NCBI GenBank assembly: GCA_964495805.1
Contig: CAZBWV010000068.1
Coordinates: forward strand, 1 to 28,935
Direction of reading: 5' to 3'
DNA from: JALXCH01 sp964495805
GTDB lineage: Bacteria > Calditrichota > Calditrichia > RBG-13-44-9
DNA: 28,935 nt
Positions 1 to 7,488 of the stretch are shown here, one piece after another. How positions within the stretch are numbered: the stretch's first letter is position 1; every line of letters starts with the position of its first letter. A model generated the notes under the pieces. That model searched no databases. It worked only from the letters and a program-made list of their open reading frames with translations, and was not told the DNA's origin. The position numbers and the translations under genes are program-made.

Positions 1-20
1 CATTCTGCCGGTTTTTTCAT
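1..20 (-). CDS. possible start of the next minus-strand gene (partial)
   Basis: An ATG at 20-18 overlaps the TGA stop of the Fe-S oxidoreductase gene in an ATGA arrangement, and the frame stays open to the window edge (M-K-K-P-A-E). A second ATG lies at 3-1 in a different frame. GGGAG sits immediately before the first ATG, which is closer than usual for a ribosome site. The overlap suggests translational coupling with the gene before it. Too little is visible to name a product. Confidence 0.3.
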
Positions 21-2038
21 ACTCCCATTGCTTCGGCCACAAGCAGTGCAATGTCCTTGCCTTCCATTTCCTCGGTGCGCCCGGTTTCGTTGATGCCATC
101 GTTAATCATGGTAGCGCAGAAGGGACAGGCTGTACTGACCACATCGGGATGGAGCTCGGCTGCTTCGTTCACCCGTGCATGGTTGATTTTGGGCATTGGT
201 TCTTCCATCCACATGCGCCCGCCACCGGCACCACAACAGAAACCATTCTCACGGGAACGGGGCATTTCCTTCAGCGTAATGCCGGGAATGGCAGATAGAA
301 CCACACGCGGGGCTTCGTAAATATCGTTGTAACGTCCCAGATAACAGGAATCGTGATAAGTCACCGTTTGCTTTATCGGATGCTTCAGCTGAATCTTTCC
401 GTTCCGAATTAACGCCTCTATCAGTTCAGTATGATGAACCACCTGGTAATTTCCGCCAAATTGAGGATACTCGTTTTGCAGCGTGTTCATACAGTGGGGG
501 CAGATGGTCAAAATTTTCTGGAATTTGTACTGGTTGAGCGTTTCCACATTCTGTTCGGCCAGAATCTGAAACAGATATTCGTTGCCGATTCGCCGGGCAG
601 AGTCGCCGGAACAGGTTTCTTCCGCACCCAAAATGGCGTAGTTTACCCCTGCGGCATTCAAAATACGCACCATTGCCTGCGCTACTTTCTGACTGCGCGC
701 ATCGTAAGCACCGGCGCAGCCCACCCAGAACAGATATTCCGCTTCCTGAACATCGCGCATTCGGGGCACTTCCAGTCCCTCCGTCCAGTTCTCCCGATCT
801 TCCGGAGAAATTCCCCATGGATTGCCATTGGTCTCCAGATTCTTGAAAGTGGTAATCACCTCGGTGGGGAAGCGGCTTTCCTCCAGTACCAGATGCCGCC
901 GCATCTCAATGATCTTGGGAATATGCTCCACATACACCGGACAGGCTTCCATACAGGCACGGCAGGTGGTACAGGACCACAGAACATCATCGGCAATGGT
1001 TTCGCCCACCATGGCAGGGACTCCTTCGGGAAGCTCATCGCCATTGTCCGATGTTGCCACCGGTGCAGCCACTTCCATATAATGTTTCAAATTCTGAATC
1101 AAATCCATGGGCGAAAGCGGTTTATCGGTGTTCGCAGCAGGGCAGGCATCACTACAGCGCCCGCATTCCGTACAGGCGTCCAGGTCCATCAAATCCTTCC
1201 AGGAAAAATGATTGATGCGGGAGGCACCAAAATTTTCAATTTCCTCCAGTTCCATCTTTTTCAAAGCACCCGGAGAATCCAGCGACTGAAAAAAGATGTT
1301 GACCGGTGCACTTACCAGATGAAACAGCTTGGAGAAAGGAATGTAAGCGATGAAAGCCATGCCCAGCAACATGTGGCTCCACCAGTTCCACACATGTAGC
1401 GTCCGCAATGTTTCCGGACTCCAGCCCAGCGCCTGGAACCAGCGCGCCAGTAAATAGCCAAACGGAGACCAGAGCGCCCACACCGGCCGGGTAACAGCAA
1501 TGCGCAAGCCCTCAATAGTAAACCCGGAAATCAGAATAGCCAGCAGCAGGGCAATAATCACTGCATCGTCCCGACGATTGCGCAGATTTTTGGGCTTCAG
1601 TACCAGTCGCCGGTAAGCGGCTAATAGCAATCCCAGAATCGCCAGCACCCCAAACACATCCAGGGTAACCGAATAGAACAGGTAAAAAGTGGATTTCAGG
1701 AATCGCACGGAAAAGAGCGGGTCCAGAATATCCGCCTGCAACATCACCAGCAAAGTGCCAATAAACAAAATGGTCATACCGGCAAACAGCAGCACATGCA
1801 TCAGACCAGGATACGCCTGGCGAATCACCCGCGCCTGTCCCAGGGCATATTTAAGGACCATCATGATGCGGGTGGGAATTCGGTCCAGACGGTTTTCGGG
1901 CTGCCCGACCCGCCATAACAGATAACGGCGGTAAAATCCGTACACAAAAATACCAATGGTGATGATGGCAAAAAAGTACATCCAGATGGTGCCAGAAATG
2001 TTCCAGTAAATTTCTCGAGTGGGGACCTGTCCGGTCAT
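17..2038 (-). CDS. membrane-bound heterodisulfide-reductase-like Fe-S oxidoreductase (cytochrome b + HdrD-type, EMO-like)
   Basis: This is a fusion of a NarI/HdrE-like membrane cytochrome b domain and an HdrD/GlpC-like soluble part. Residues 1-250 hold about five or six hydrophobic segments, with candidate haem ligands H81, H215, H222 and H240. Two 4Fe-4S ferredoxin motifs follow (C289/292/295/299 and C356/359/362/366). Two CCG cysteine-rich domains come next: C441, C476, C513, C516, then C565, C601-C602, C638, C641. Proteins with this layout pass electrons between a soluble donor and the menaquinone pool. Those beside electron-transfer-flavoprotein genes are described as ETF:menaquinone oxidoreductases (EMO). 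All cluster cysteines are present, so the protein should be active. No etf genes are visible here, so the donor is unknown. The ATG is preceded by GGAGGT eight bases upstream. It lies 39 bases after the PHP phosphatase gene on the same strand, probably co-transcribed. I am confident of the family but not of the substrate. Confidence 0.93.
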   Translation of the reverse strand: MTGQVPTREIYWNISGTIWMYFFAIITIGIFVYGFYRRYLLWRVGQPENRLDRIPTRIMMVLKYALGQARVIRQAYPGLMHVLLFAGMTILFIGTLLVMLQADILDPLFSVRFLKSTFYLFYSVTLDVFGVLAILGLLLAAYRRLVLKPKNLRNRRDDAVIIALLLAILISGFTIEGLRIAVTRPVWALWSPFGYLLARWFQALGWSPETLRTLHVWNWWSHMLLGMAFIAYIPFSKLFHLVSAPVNIFFQSLDSPGALKKMELEEIENFGASRINHFSWKDLMDLDACTECGRCSDACPAANTDKPLSPMDLIQNLKHYMEVAAPVATSDNGDELPEGVPAMVGETIADDVLWSCTTCRACMEACPVYVEHIPKIIEMRRHLVLEESRFPTEVITTFKNLETNGNPWGISPEDRENWTEGLEVPRMRDVQEAEYLFWVGCAGAYDARSQKVAQAMVRILNAAGVNYAILGAEETCSGDSARRIGNEYLFQILAEQNVETLNQYKFQKILTICPHCMNTLQNEYPQFGGNYQVVHHTELIEALIRNGKIQLKHPIKQTVTYHDSCYLGRYNDIYEAPRVVLSAIPGITLKEMPRSRENGFCCGAGGGRMWMEEPMPKINHARVNEAAELHPDVVSTACPFCATMINDGINETGRTEEMEGKDIALLVAEAMGV

Positions 2039-2077
2039 GGGGATTACCTCCGGATTCGTTCATGTTGTTGGCTACCT

Positions 2078-2887
2078 TCAACCCAATCCGAAACGTTGTT
2101 TCAGTTTGCCCAACAAGCCGGATTTTTTGCTTTCCCCGGCGGGCAACCTGACCGTTTCGATGGCAACTTCATCTATAATACAGCGTGGATTTTCGTAAAA
2201 CAACTTTTTCAGGTACGACTCCGGCAAATGATCTTTGAGCACTTCCAGTGTCTCTTTCAACACAAACGTTCTCCCTTCCGGAGAATGGGCATCCGAAGCG
2301 ATGAAATGCACCACCTGCTGCTCCAGCAAATTCATGGCGATTTTCTGAACATTTTTCCCGAAGTGCCCCAGCACGCTCCCCGCATTAATCTGAAGTAACC
2401 CGCCAAAGCGAATAAATTCCAGCGCACTCTCCGGCTCAGTTATAACGGAATTGTACCGCTCCGGATGCGCTACCACCGGAATGTACCCATCCACCGACAG
2501 GCGAAAAAGCACTTCCTCCACTCCTTCGGTAATCTGGAACATGGGGAATTCCAGGAGCACATACTGCCCCCAGCCACCCAGGGTGGTTACCCGGTGACTG
2601 CGCACAGTGTTATCCACGTAGTGATGGTAAAAAATTTCCGCACCGGAATAAATGTTAACCTTAATGCCCCGGGCCAGTGCTTCTTCGCGCAGTGTATTCA
2701 GCTTCTGGAAGTACTCATCTTCCGTTTCCTGCGGGATGTATTCATTAAAATGGGAGGTTGCAAACACATCGGTAATGCCCTGGTCTTCCGCCTGCCGCAG
2801 CATTTCCAGCGATTCGTCAAACGATTTTGGTCCATCGTCAAATTGGGGAATCAGGTGGTTGTGAATATCAATCATCCGCTCAAGCAC
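2078..2887 (-). CDS. PHP-domain protein-tyrosine phosphatase, CpsB/YwqE family
   Basis: CpsB/CapC/YwqE phosphatases are metal-dependent enzymes that dephosphorylate bacterial tyrosine kinases controlling polysaccharide export. The PHP metal-site motifs are all visible (numbered from the chosen start): HNH at H9/H11 followed by FDDG, H46 in ATSHF, E84 in GAEI, H141 in AHPERY, and D199/H201 in ASDAH. At 269 residues, the length suits the family. The C-terminal 25 residues are a basic tail rich in K, G and R. The reading frame extends upstream to a TTG at 2911, but GTG at 2887 has GAGAGG nine bases ahead. The ATG at 2875, just before IDIHNH, is the other candidate. No kinase or capsule gene is nearby, so the true substrate is unknown. 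The downstream oxidoreductase is unrelated in function. Confidence 0.9.
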   Translation of the reverse strand: MLERMIDIHNHLIPQFDDGPKSFDESLEMLRQAEDQGITDVFATSHFNEYIPQETEDEYFQKLNTLREEALARGIKVNIYSGAEIFYHHYVDNTVRSHRVTTLGGWGQYVLLEFPMFQITEGVEEVLFRLSVDGYIPVVAHPERYNSVITEPESALEFIRFGGLLQINAGSVLGHFGKNVQKIAMNLLEQQVVHFIASDAHSPEGRTFVLKETLEVLKDHLPESYLKKLFYENPRCIIDEVAIETVRLPAGESKKSGLLGKLKQRFGLG

Positions 2888-3285
2888 AGTGGTGTTCCTC
2901 TCTGAATTCAAATCCGCCCATGGAATGCCCAGACGGCTTCTGACAACAATATGGGAAAAATATTATTCCATATTTTCCCGGAAGCAAACGCTAAATAAGA
3001 AAATCCTTACTCATCCATTTACTCATTTAAGAATACCCTGAACCCGGGTAAACCTTTTGTCGGAGAAGAAGAGAATTGAGGCTGTTGGACATCCTACTCT
3101 ATCGAAAGGAATCATGCGTTGAAATCCAAAGCGGATAAAGCCGAAGCGGAGGGTGGCTAAAAAGTAAGATACAATGCCATTATTTTTACGATTTAACAAA
3201 TTCCCAACTCCATTTATCCTGATGGGAAGAATCATACGTTCTTTTTTGCTTTTTTGTCTCCCCCCGATCCAGCAATCCGTGCTGT
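2888..3285. other. 398-bp intergenic region without a convincing gene
   Basis: This gap lies between pepA and the PHP phosphatase gene, both on the minus strand. It holds an A+T-rich imperfect inverted repeat (2953-2979), a short palindrome around 3052 (ACCCGGGT) and a plus-strand terminator-like hairpin at 3270-3294. A 70-codon minus-strand frame at 3023-3235 is open but lacks a ribosome site and has no recognisable domain. Reading toward the phosphatase gene, TTTGCT, a 17-base spacer and TAATAT form a weak promoter candidate overlapping the inverted repeat. Confidence 0.5.
2953..2979. repeat. inverted repeat upstream of the phosphatase gene
   Basis: The left arm GGGAAAAATAT (2953-2963) pairs with ATATTTTCCC (2970-2979) apart from one bulged A, around a six-base loop. 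It sits about 65-90 bases before the phosphatase start and overlaps a weak promoter candidate, so it could be an operator. There is no T-run to make it a clear terminator. Confidence 0.4.
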
Positions 3286-3294
3286 TTATTTTTC
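3270..3294 (+). terminator. weak terminator-like hairpin, plus strand
   Basis: CAGCA (3270-3274) pairs with TGCTG (3280-3284) around a five-base loop and is followed on the plus strand by TTTATTTTTC. The stem is short. It overlaps the last codons of pepA, which runs the other way, and no plus-strand gene precedes it. It would only make sense as the end of an unannotated plus-strand RNA. Confidence 0.3.
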
Positions 3295-4788
3295 ATTCAG
3301 ACGGGTTAAAACATGCCACAGCAGACGGACGCCAAATCCGGTGGCGCCGGAGGGTCGATAGGTTTTTTCCGGCATACTCCAGGCAGTTCCGGCAATATCC
3401 AGATGTGCCCAGGGTGTTTTTTCCACAAACGTTTTCAGGAACATCGCCGCTGTAATTACTCCGGCTTCCGGTTTGGTGGCAATGTTGCGGATGTCGGCTA
3501 TCTTGCTTTTCAGCAGCTCTTTGTAATCGTCCCACAGAGGCAGTTGCCACACTCGCTCGCCGGAAATGTTGGAGGCTTCCTCTATCATATCCAGCAGTTC
3601 TTCGCTGGTGGTAAGCAGCGCCGCGCTCAGATGCCCCAGCGCCACAATGGCTGCGCCGGTAAGGGTTGCCAGATCAATTAAAAAGTCCGGCTGGTAATTT
3701 CGTTCCAGATAGCTCAACGCATCCGCCAGAATCAACCGGCCTTCCGCATCGGTATTGATAATTTCGACGGTTTTCCCGGAGTAGCTTTTCACAACATCGC
3801 CGGGACGGGTGGCTTTGCCGGAGGGCATGTTTTCCACCAGCGGTAGTGCCGCTACAAGATTTACTGGCAATTGCATTTCGCTTACCGTTTTTAAAACACC
3901 CAGCACCACTGCCGCCCCACACATGTCGTATTTCATCTCCTCCATATTGCGGGAGGGTTTCAGCGATATACCGCCGGTGTCGAAGGTTACCCCTTTCCCT
4001 ACCAGTCCAACTGTTTTGCTGGCATGAGGGTGGGAATAGCTGGCCACCACCAGGTAGGGCGGATTTTCGCTTCCTTTTGCCACCGCCATCAGAGCATGGA
4101 GTCCCTTTGCTTCCAGTGCGGCTTCGTCCAGCACCTCCATGTCCCAATCGAACCGGGCGGCTAACTCCCGTGCCTCTTCCATCAGTTTTTCCGGCGTCAT
4201 CAGATTGGCGGGATAATCCCCCAACCGCCGCACATAATTAACGCTCTCACCCAGAACAACTCCCTGCCGTACCAGCGTTTCCACCTCCGGCTCAGCCGGC
4301 AGGAGCAAATCCACCCGCTGGATGTCCGGGGGCATTTCGTCCGTTTGAGTGACGAAATCTTTCAGCCGAAAGGCAGCGGTGGACAAAGCAGATACTACCT
4401 CCGGTACAAATTCCCGAAAGCTGTACGGAACCGGATATTCTTTAGCCCAGAACATAGCCAGATGGGTTACCTTCAGTTCTCTGGCTATGGCAATGGCTTT
4501 ACCCCACACCTGCCGGGCTTTTTCCATATCCCATTCATTAATATTGCCCGCACCCACCAGAACCACCAGCGGCAAATTAGGATGTCGGGTGTAAAGGTAG
4601 CGGGTCTGGTTCAGCTTTGCTTCATAGCGGGGCCGGGTTAAAATGCTGGAGAAAGGAAGCACCAGATGATCCTGCAAAAACTGGAGTTCCCCGGGTAAGC
4701 TCTCCTGATCGCTAAAAAAGGGAACCACCAGAACCGGAGCACTGATCTGGTCAAATTTTTCGGTAAAAGCCCGGACATCCAGAGCCAT
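3286..4788 (-). CDS. pepA: leucyl aminopeptidase, M17 family
   Basis: M17 aminopeptidases are cytoplasmic, usually hexameric, two-metal enzymes that remove N-terminal residues from peptides in protein turnover. The product of 500 residues matches the usual length (about 500). The family signature NTDAEGRL is present. By alignment with E. coli PepA, the metal ligands are K265, D270, D288, D347 and E349, and the catalytic residues are K277 and R351. The N-terminal 160 residues form the more variable macro-like domain. The frame also opens at a GTG at 4794, but ATG at 4788 is preferred because GAGAGG lies five bases ahead of it. The gene follows nuoB by about 170 bases on the same strand; they may or may not share a transcript. 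Nothing looks broken. The family is certain; substrate preference is not. Confidence 0.95.
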   Translation of the reverse strand: MALDVRAFTEKFDQISAPVLVVPFFSDQESLPGELQFLQDHLVLPFSSILTRPRYEAKLNQTRYLYTRHPNLPLVVLVGAGNINEWDMEKARQVWGKAIAIARELKVTHLAMFWAKEYPVPYSFREFVPEVVSALSTAAFRLKDFVTQTDEMPPDIQRVDLLLPAEPEVETLVRQGVVLGESVNYVRRLGDYPANLMTPEKLMEEARELAARFDWDMEVLDEAALEAKGLHALMAVAKGSENPPYLVVASYSHPHASKTVGLVGKGVTFDTGGISLKPSRNMEEMKYDMCGAAVVLGVLKTVSEMQLPVNLVAALPLVENMPSGKATRPGDVVKSYSGKTVEIINTDAEGRLILADALSYLERNYQPDFLIDLATLTGAAIVALGHLSAALLTTSEELLDMIEEASNISGERVWQLPLWDDYKELLKSKIADIRNIATKPEAGVITAAMFLKTFVEKTPWAHLDIAGTAWSMPEKTYRPSGATGFGVRLLWHVLTRLNEK

Positions 4789-4931
4789 AACCACCTCTCT
4801 TTATGAATCACTCAACGGATTATTTATTGTCAGAACAGCGGTGGAGGTAATCTATCGGAAAAGCTGGCGATTGGTACCCTTTTCTGAAGCCGCATCCTCC
4901 GGAATGATCATAAGCCCTTTCTCCCCCACTT

Positions 4932-4950
4932 CCGTATTGCGGCAACACGG
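4932..4950 (-). terminator. hairpin just downstream of nuoB
   Basis: In the minus-strand transcript, CCGTGTTG and CAATACGG form an eight-pair stem with one G-U pair around a three-base CCG loop. It begins 10 bases after the nuoB stop codon. The bases after it are purine-rich, so it is not a classic intrinsic terminator. It may protect the 3' end of the mRNA or slow read-through into pepA. Confidence 0.35.
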
Positions 4951-4959
4951 ACGGTTCGG

Positions 4960-5505
4960 TTACTTCGGCTGCCAGGCGAACAGCGGTCCGCGAAACAGTT
5001 GTTCCTTACGCCGTTTCTGGATAAGTTCCTGCTTGTAATTCTTCCAGCTGTCGTTTTCAATCAATTTCTGGATTTTCATGACGGCGTCAATCACCGCTTC
5101 GGGCCGCGGCGGGCAACCGGGGATGTACACATCCACGGGGATAAAGCGGTCGATTCCCTGTACCAGGGTGTAGGTATCGAAAATGCCGCCACTGGAGGCA
5201 CAGGCACCCATGGAGATGCACCATTTCGGTTCGGGCATCTGGTCCCAGATGCGTTTCAGAATAGGAAGTTCCTTAATGGACACCCGACCGGCGACAATCA
5301 TCAAATCGCTCTGGCGGGGAGTAAAACGAATGGCCTCGGCGCCAAAACGGGCCATATCGAAACGTGAGGCAAGGGTGGCCATAAATTCAATGGCACAACA
5401 CGCCGTACCGAACGGCATGGGCCACAGGGAATTTTTGCGTGCCCAATTCAGCAGTTTGTCCGTTCGTGTGGTTACCACATTTTTGACCCGGTCTTCACCC
5501 GCCAT
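4960..5505 (-). CDS. nuoB: NADH-quinone oxidoreductase subunit B (NuoB)
   Basis: NuoB is the complex I peripheral-arm subunit that carries Fe-S cluster N2, the last cluster before quinone. The four N2 ligands C36, C37, C102 and C131 have exactly the spacing of the E. coli protein (adjacent pair, then 65, then 29). The stretches FTPRQSDLMIVAG, ISMGACASSGG and DVYIPGCPPRPEA are typical. At 181 residues the protein is complete, with a short lysine-rich C-terminal extension after the core. AGGAGGA stands five bases before the ATG, so the start is clear. The other nuo genes are not adjacent: pepA follows, and the divergent neighbour is unrelated. This is unusual, since nuoB normally sits between nuoA and nuoC. 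A hydrogenase small subunit was considered, but the NuoB motifs fit much better. Confidence 0.95.
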   Translation of the reverse strand: MAGEDRVKNVVTTRTDKLLNWARKNSLWPMPFGTACCAIEFMATLASRFDMARFGAEAIRFTPRQSDLMIVAGRVSIKELPILKRIWDQMPEPKWCISMGACASSGGIFDTYTLVQGIDRFIPVDVYIPGCPPRPEAVIDAVMKIQKLIENDSWKNYKQELIQKRRKEQLFRGPLFAWQPK

Positions 5506-5750
5506 GATGTCCTCCTGCTATTTCGTCTGCACTAATTTTCTTGCTTCCCGATAGAGCTTCGTGTTCAATAAAATAAAATAGTTTGCCAAAAAATAAAACA
5601 TTTTTTTAAGAAAATCATCACAAAATCCGGCTTTCCGGTCCTTGCAGATTCATTCTTTTATTTCCCCAAAAAATTCATTAAATTCCATCCGGAACTTACG
5701 GGCAACTGCATGGTTTTTTATATGCAGCGAAACTGGCGGAGGATTCCGAA
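5506..5750. promoter_or_regulatory. A+T-rich divergent intergenic region
   Basis: This 245-bp gap separates nuoB (leftward) from the secreted small-protein gene (rightward), so it should carry promoters for both. A- and T-rich tracts lie at about 5570-5620 and 5655-5690. I cannot pick a clear -35/-10 pair on either strand. In the rightward leader, CTGCAT (5706-5711) can pair with ATGCAG (5722-5727) around a T-rich loop, ending about 10 bases before GGAGGA. Confidence 0.4.
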
Positions 5751-6221
5751 ATGAAAAAGATGTTCGTGGTACTGTTACTTCTTACCATTCCCATGGCGGG
5801 ATTTGCTCAATTTAAATCGCAAGCCAAATTACCCAATATCTCGGAAGTAATTGCCACAGATGCCGGACGCTCTGTTTTCAGCCTGTTCGACCCCACTCGT
5901 TTCTCCATGCACCACAGTCTCTCCATGTCCTATATGACTTTTGGCGGGCGGGGGATGATGGTAAACAGCTATATGAACACCATGGAGTTTCAGCTCAGTC
6001 AACCATTGTTCCTGCGGGTCAATCTGGGAGTGATGAACACTCCGTTTAATTCGTTCAATAATCCCGCTTTAAATGGAACCCAATTTTTCGGCGGCGCCGA
6101 ACTGTACTATCGTCCCACTCAGCACAGTATGATTAAAGTGGGAGTCAATGTGGGACCGAATATGTATTACTATTCTCCCTTTTATTCCCCGTATCGAATT
6201 CGCGGGAACGATGAATTTTAG
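5751..6221 (+). CDS. small exported protein of unknown function, probable beta-rich envelope protein
   Basis: The product has 156 residues. It has a clear signal peptide (MKK start, hydrophobic core, likely cleavage after GFA at residue 19). The mature part alternates polar and aromatic residues and is rich in S, N, M, F and Y, as in small outer-membrane or periplasmic beta proteins. The phrase FDPTRFSMHHSLSMSY resembles a conserved opening I recall from uncharacterised FCB-group proteins; this is memory, not a search. The ATG has GGAGGA seven bases upstream. The frame ends at TAG 6219-6221, beyond which it stays open to 6509, overlapping the next gene. The downstream LytR_C gene starts 119 bases later, so the two may be co-transcribed. 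No function can be assigned. Confidence 0.75.
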   Translation: MKKMFVVLLLLTIPMAGFAQFKSQAKLPNISEVIATDAGRSVFSLFDPTRFSMHHSLSMSYMTFGGRGMMVNSYMNTMEFQLSQPLFLRVNLGVMNTPFNSFNNPALNGTQFFGGAELYYRPTQHSMIKVGVNVGPNMYYYSPFYSPYRIRGNDEF

Positions 6222-6340
6222 TCCACGTTTCCGGCGATTGAACGGACACAGCCGGGAGAAACCACCGGAGCCATCGGCACGGAACAGGTTCTTCCCGACC
6301 AGGAAATGATTTTGCCAGAAAGAAAAGGAGTAACCGGAAT

Positions 6341-6997
6341 TTGGCCAGACGAACGCGAAGAAATATTTCCGATAAACGCATCCGAAAAATTATTAAAGAA
6401 CAACTGGATCAATCCGGAGACACCCCTCCGGGAACTCCCGCTTCCCGAACTTCCGGCACCCTGCGCACCATTCTTTTCGCGGCGGGTGTGGTGGTTGTCC
6501 TGGCGGTGATAATGTTCTGGGCTCGCAGCACGGATCTGGCACGGTTCCGTAAGGATTCCGGAAGCTCTCCCGCACAGCAGGAAGCCCAAACAACGGTGCA
6601 TCGCACCGATACCCCGAAAAACACGCCGGAACAAGCCACCAAACCCCAGAAACCACCGGAACCAGCTCCGGAGGATTTAATCCGGCCGGTTACCGGAAAA
6701 CCGCAGGTGGAAGTACTGAACGGTTGCGGTGCGAATGGCATTGCCCTAACCACCACCCGCTACCTGCGCAAAAAAGGCTTCGATGTGGTCTCCCGGGGAA
6801 ACTACAAGCACTTTAAAGTGGAAAAATCGTTCATCATTAGCCGAACCGGAAACATGGAAATTGCGCGGAAGCTGGCACAGGTTATGGGAATTCCCCGGGA
6901 ACAAACCAGGAAAGAAGTGGACCCCACCAAACAGTTAGAAGCATCGGTGATTCTGGGGAAGGATTACAAAAAGCTAAAACCTTTTTTAAAGAAATGA
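6341..6997 (+). CDS. single-pass membrane protein with a LytR C-terminal (LytR_C) domain
   Basis: The 218-residue product has a basic cytoplasmic N-terminus (1-40), one transmembrane helix (about 41-61), a Pro/Gln/Thr-rich linker (about 70-118) and a LytR_C domain (about 121-210). The domain shows the expected VEVLNGCGANGIA and VILGKDY phrases. LytR_C domains occur at the ends of LytR-CpsA-Psr proteins and, as here, alone on a membrane anchor. Their role, probably in cell-wall or division-related binding, is not settled. No LCP catalytic domain is present. The start is a TTG with AAGGAG nine bases upstream. It is the first possible start after an in-frame TGA at 6239, so no ATG is available. 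It is followed by rsfS, argS and a PfkB kinase on the same strand. Confidence 0.88.
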   Translation: MARRTRRNISDKRIRKIIKEQLDQSGDTPPGTPASRTSGTLRTILFAAGVVVVLAVIMFWARSTDLARFRKDSGSSPAQQEAQTTVHRTDTPKNTPEQATKPQKPPEPAPEDLIRPVTGKPQVEVLNGCGANGIALTTTRYLRKKGFDVVSRGNYKHFKVEKSFIISRTGNMEIARKLAQVMGIPREQTRKEVDPTKQLEASVILGKDYKKLKPFLKK

Positions 6998-7029
6998 ATC
7001 AGCGGGAAGCGTCTGCCCCGCACTTTCCT

Positions 7030-7052
7030 TTGCAGATCGGCTCGGTCTGCAA
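7030..7052 (+). other. hairpin in the leader of rsfS
   Basis: TTGCAGA (7030-7036) and TCTGCAA (7046-7052) form a perfect seven-pair stem with a nine-base loop, between the LytR_C gene and rsfS. No T-run follows directly, although T-rich bases appear from 7079. It could be an mRNA structure affecting rsfS expression; it is unlikely to be an efficient terminator. Confidence 0.3.
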
Positions 7053-7131
7053 CTTTGTTAAAGCCCTGAGAACCGGGGTTATTTTTTTGATTTTTGATTG
7101 GTTGAGGAAACAGGAAAAACAAAGGAGAGCT

Positions 7132-7488
7132 ATGACATCTGAAGCACTGGCTGATAAAATTGCGCATCTGGCCTGGCAGAAAAAGGGCCTGGATGTAACG
7201 ATTCTGGATTTGCGGCAACTAACCGATGTGACCGATTTTTTCGTCATTGTGAGCGGCGAATCGGAATTGCACGTGAAAGCGATTTCTGATTTTGTGCAGG
7301 AAGAATTGGAGAAAGAAGGCATCCGACCCTGGCACAAGGAAGGGTACCAGCATCTCAACTGGGTGTTGATGGATTTTGTGGAGGTGGTCGTTCATATCTT
7401 CAAACCGGACTTCCGGGAGTTTTACGACCTGGAACGTTTGTGGGGCGACGCAAAAATAAAACGATTGGAGAACGATGTACCGAATTGA
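7132..7488 (+). CDS. rsfS: ribosomal silencing factor RsfS (Iojap family)
   Basis: RsfS binds ribosomal protein uL14 on the 50S subunit and blocks subunit joining when nutrients are scarce. The 118-residue product is of normal length and carries the family phrases DVTDFFVIVSG and FYDLERLWGDA. The ATG at 7132 is chosen because AAAGGAG lies five bases ahead of it and the Iojap domain begins there. The same frame is open back to an ATG at 6994 that overlaps the previous gene's stop (ATGA). That would add 46 residues with a hydrophobic stretch, but it has no ribosome site. The 3' end overlaps argS by 14 bases, so the two are translationally coupled. The family is certain. Confidence 0.95.
   Translation: MTSEALADKIAHLAWQKKGLDVTILDLRQLTDVTDFFVIVSGESELHVKAISDFVQEELEKEGIRPWHKEGYQHLNWVLMDFVEVVVHIFKPDFREFYDLERLWGDAKIKRLENDVPN

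Noticed and set aside
431..1399. 322-codon plus-strand frame
   Set aside because: It is wholly antisense to the Fe-S oxidoreductase, whose cofactor motifs are intact; no domain or ribosome site seen.
2888..2911. TTG start for the phosphatase eight codons upstream
   Set aside because: No good ribosome site precedes it, while the GTG at 2887 has one at normal spacing.
3023..3235. 70-codon minus-strand frame in the pepA-phosphatase gap
   Set aside because: No ribosome site, no recognisable domain, and a composition that does not look coding; kept only as a note in the intergenic entry.
7070..7087. Possible terminator AACCGGGGTT followed by a T-run before rsfS
   Set aside because: The palindrome leaves only a two- to four-base loop with three pairs, too weak for a terminator.
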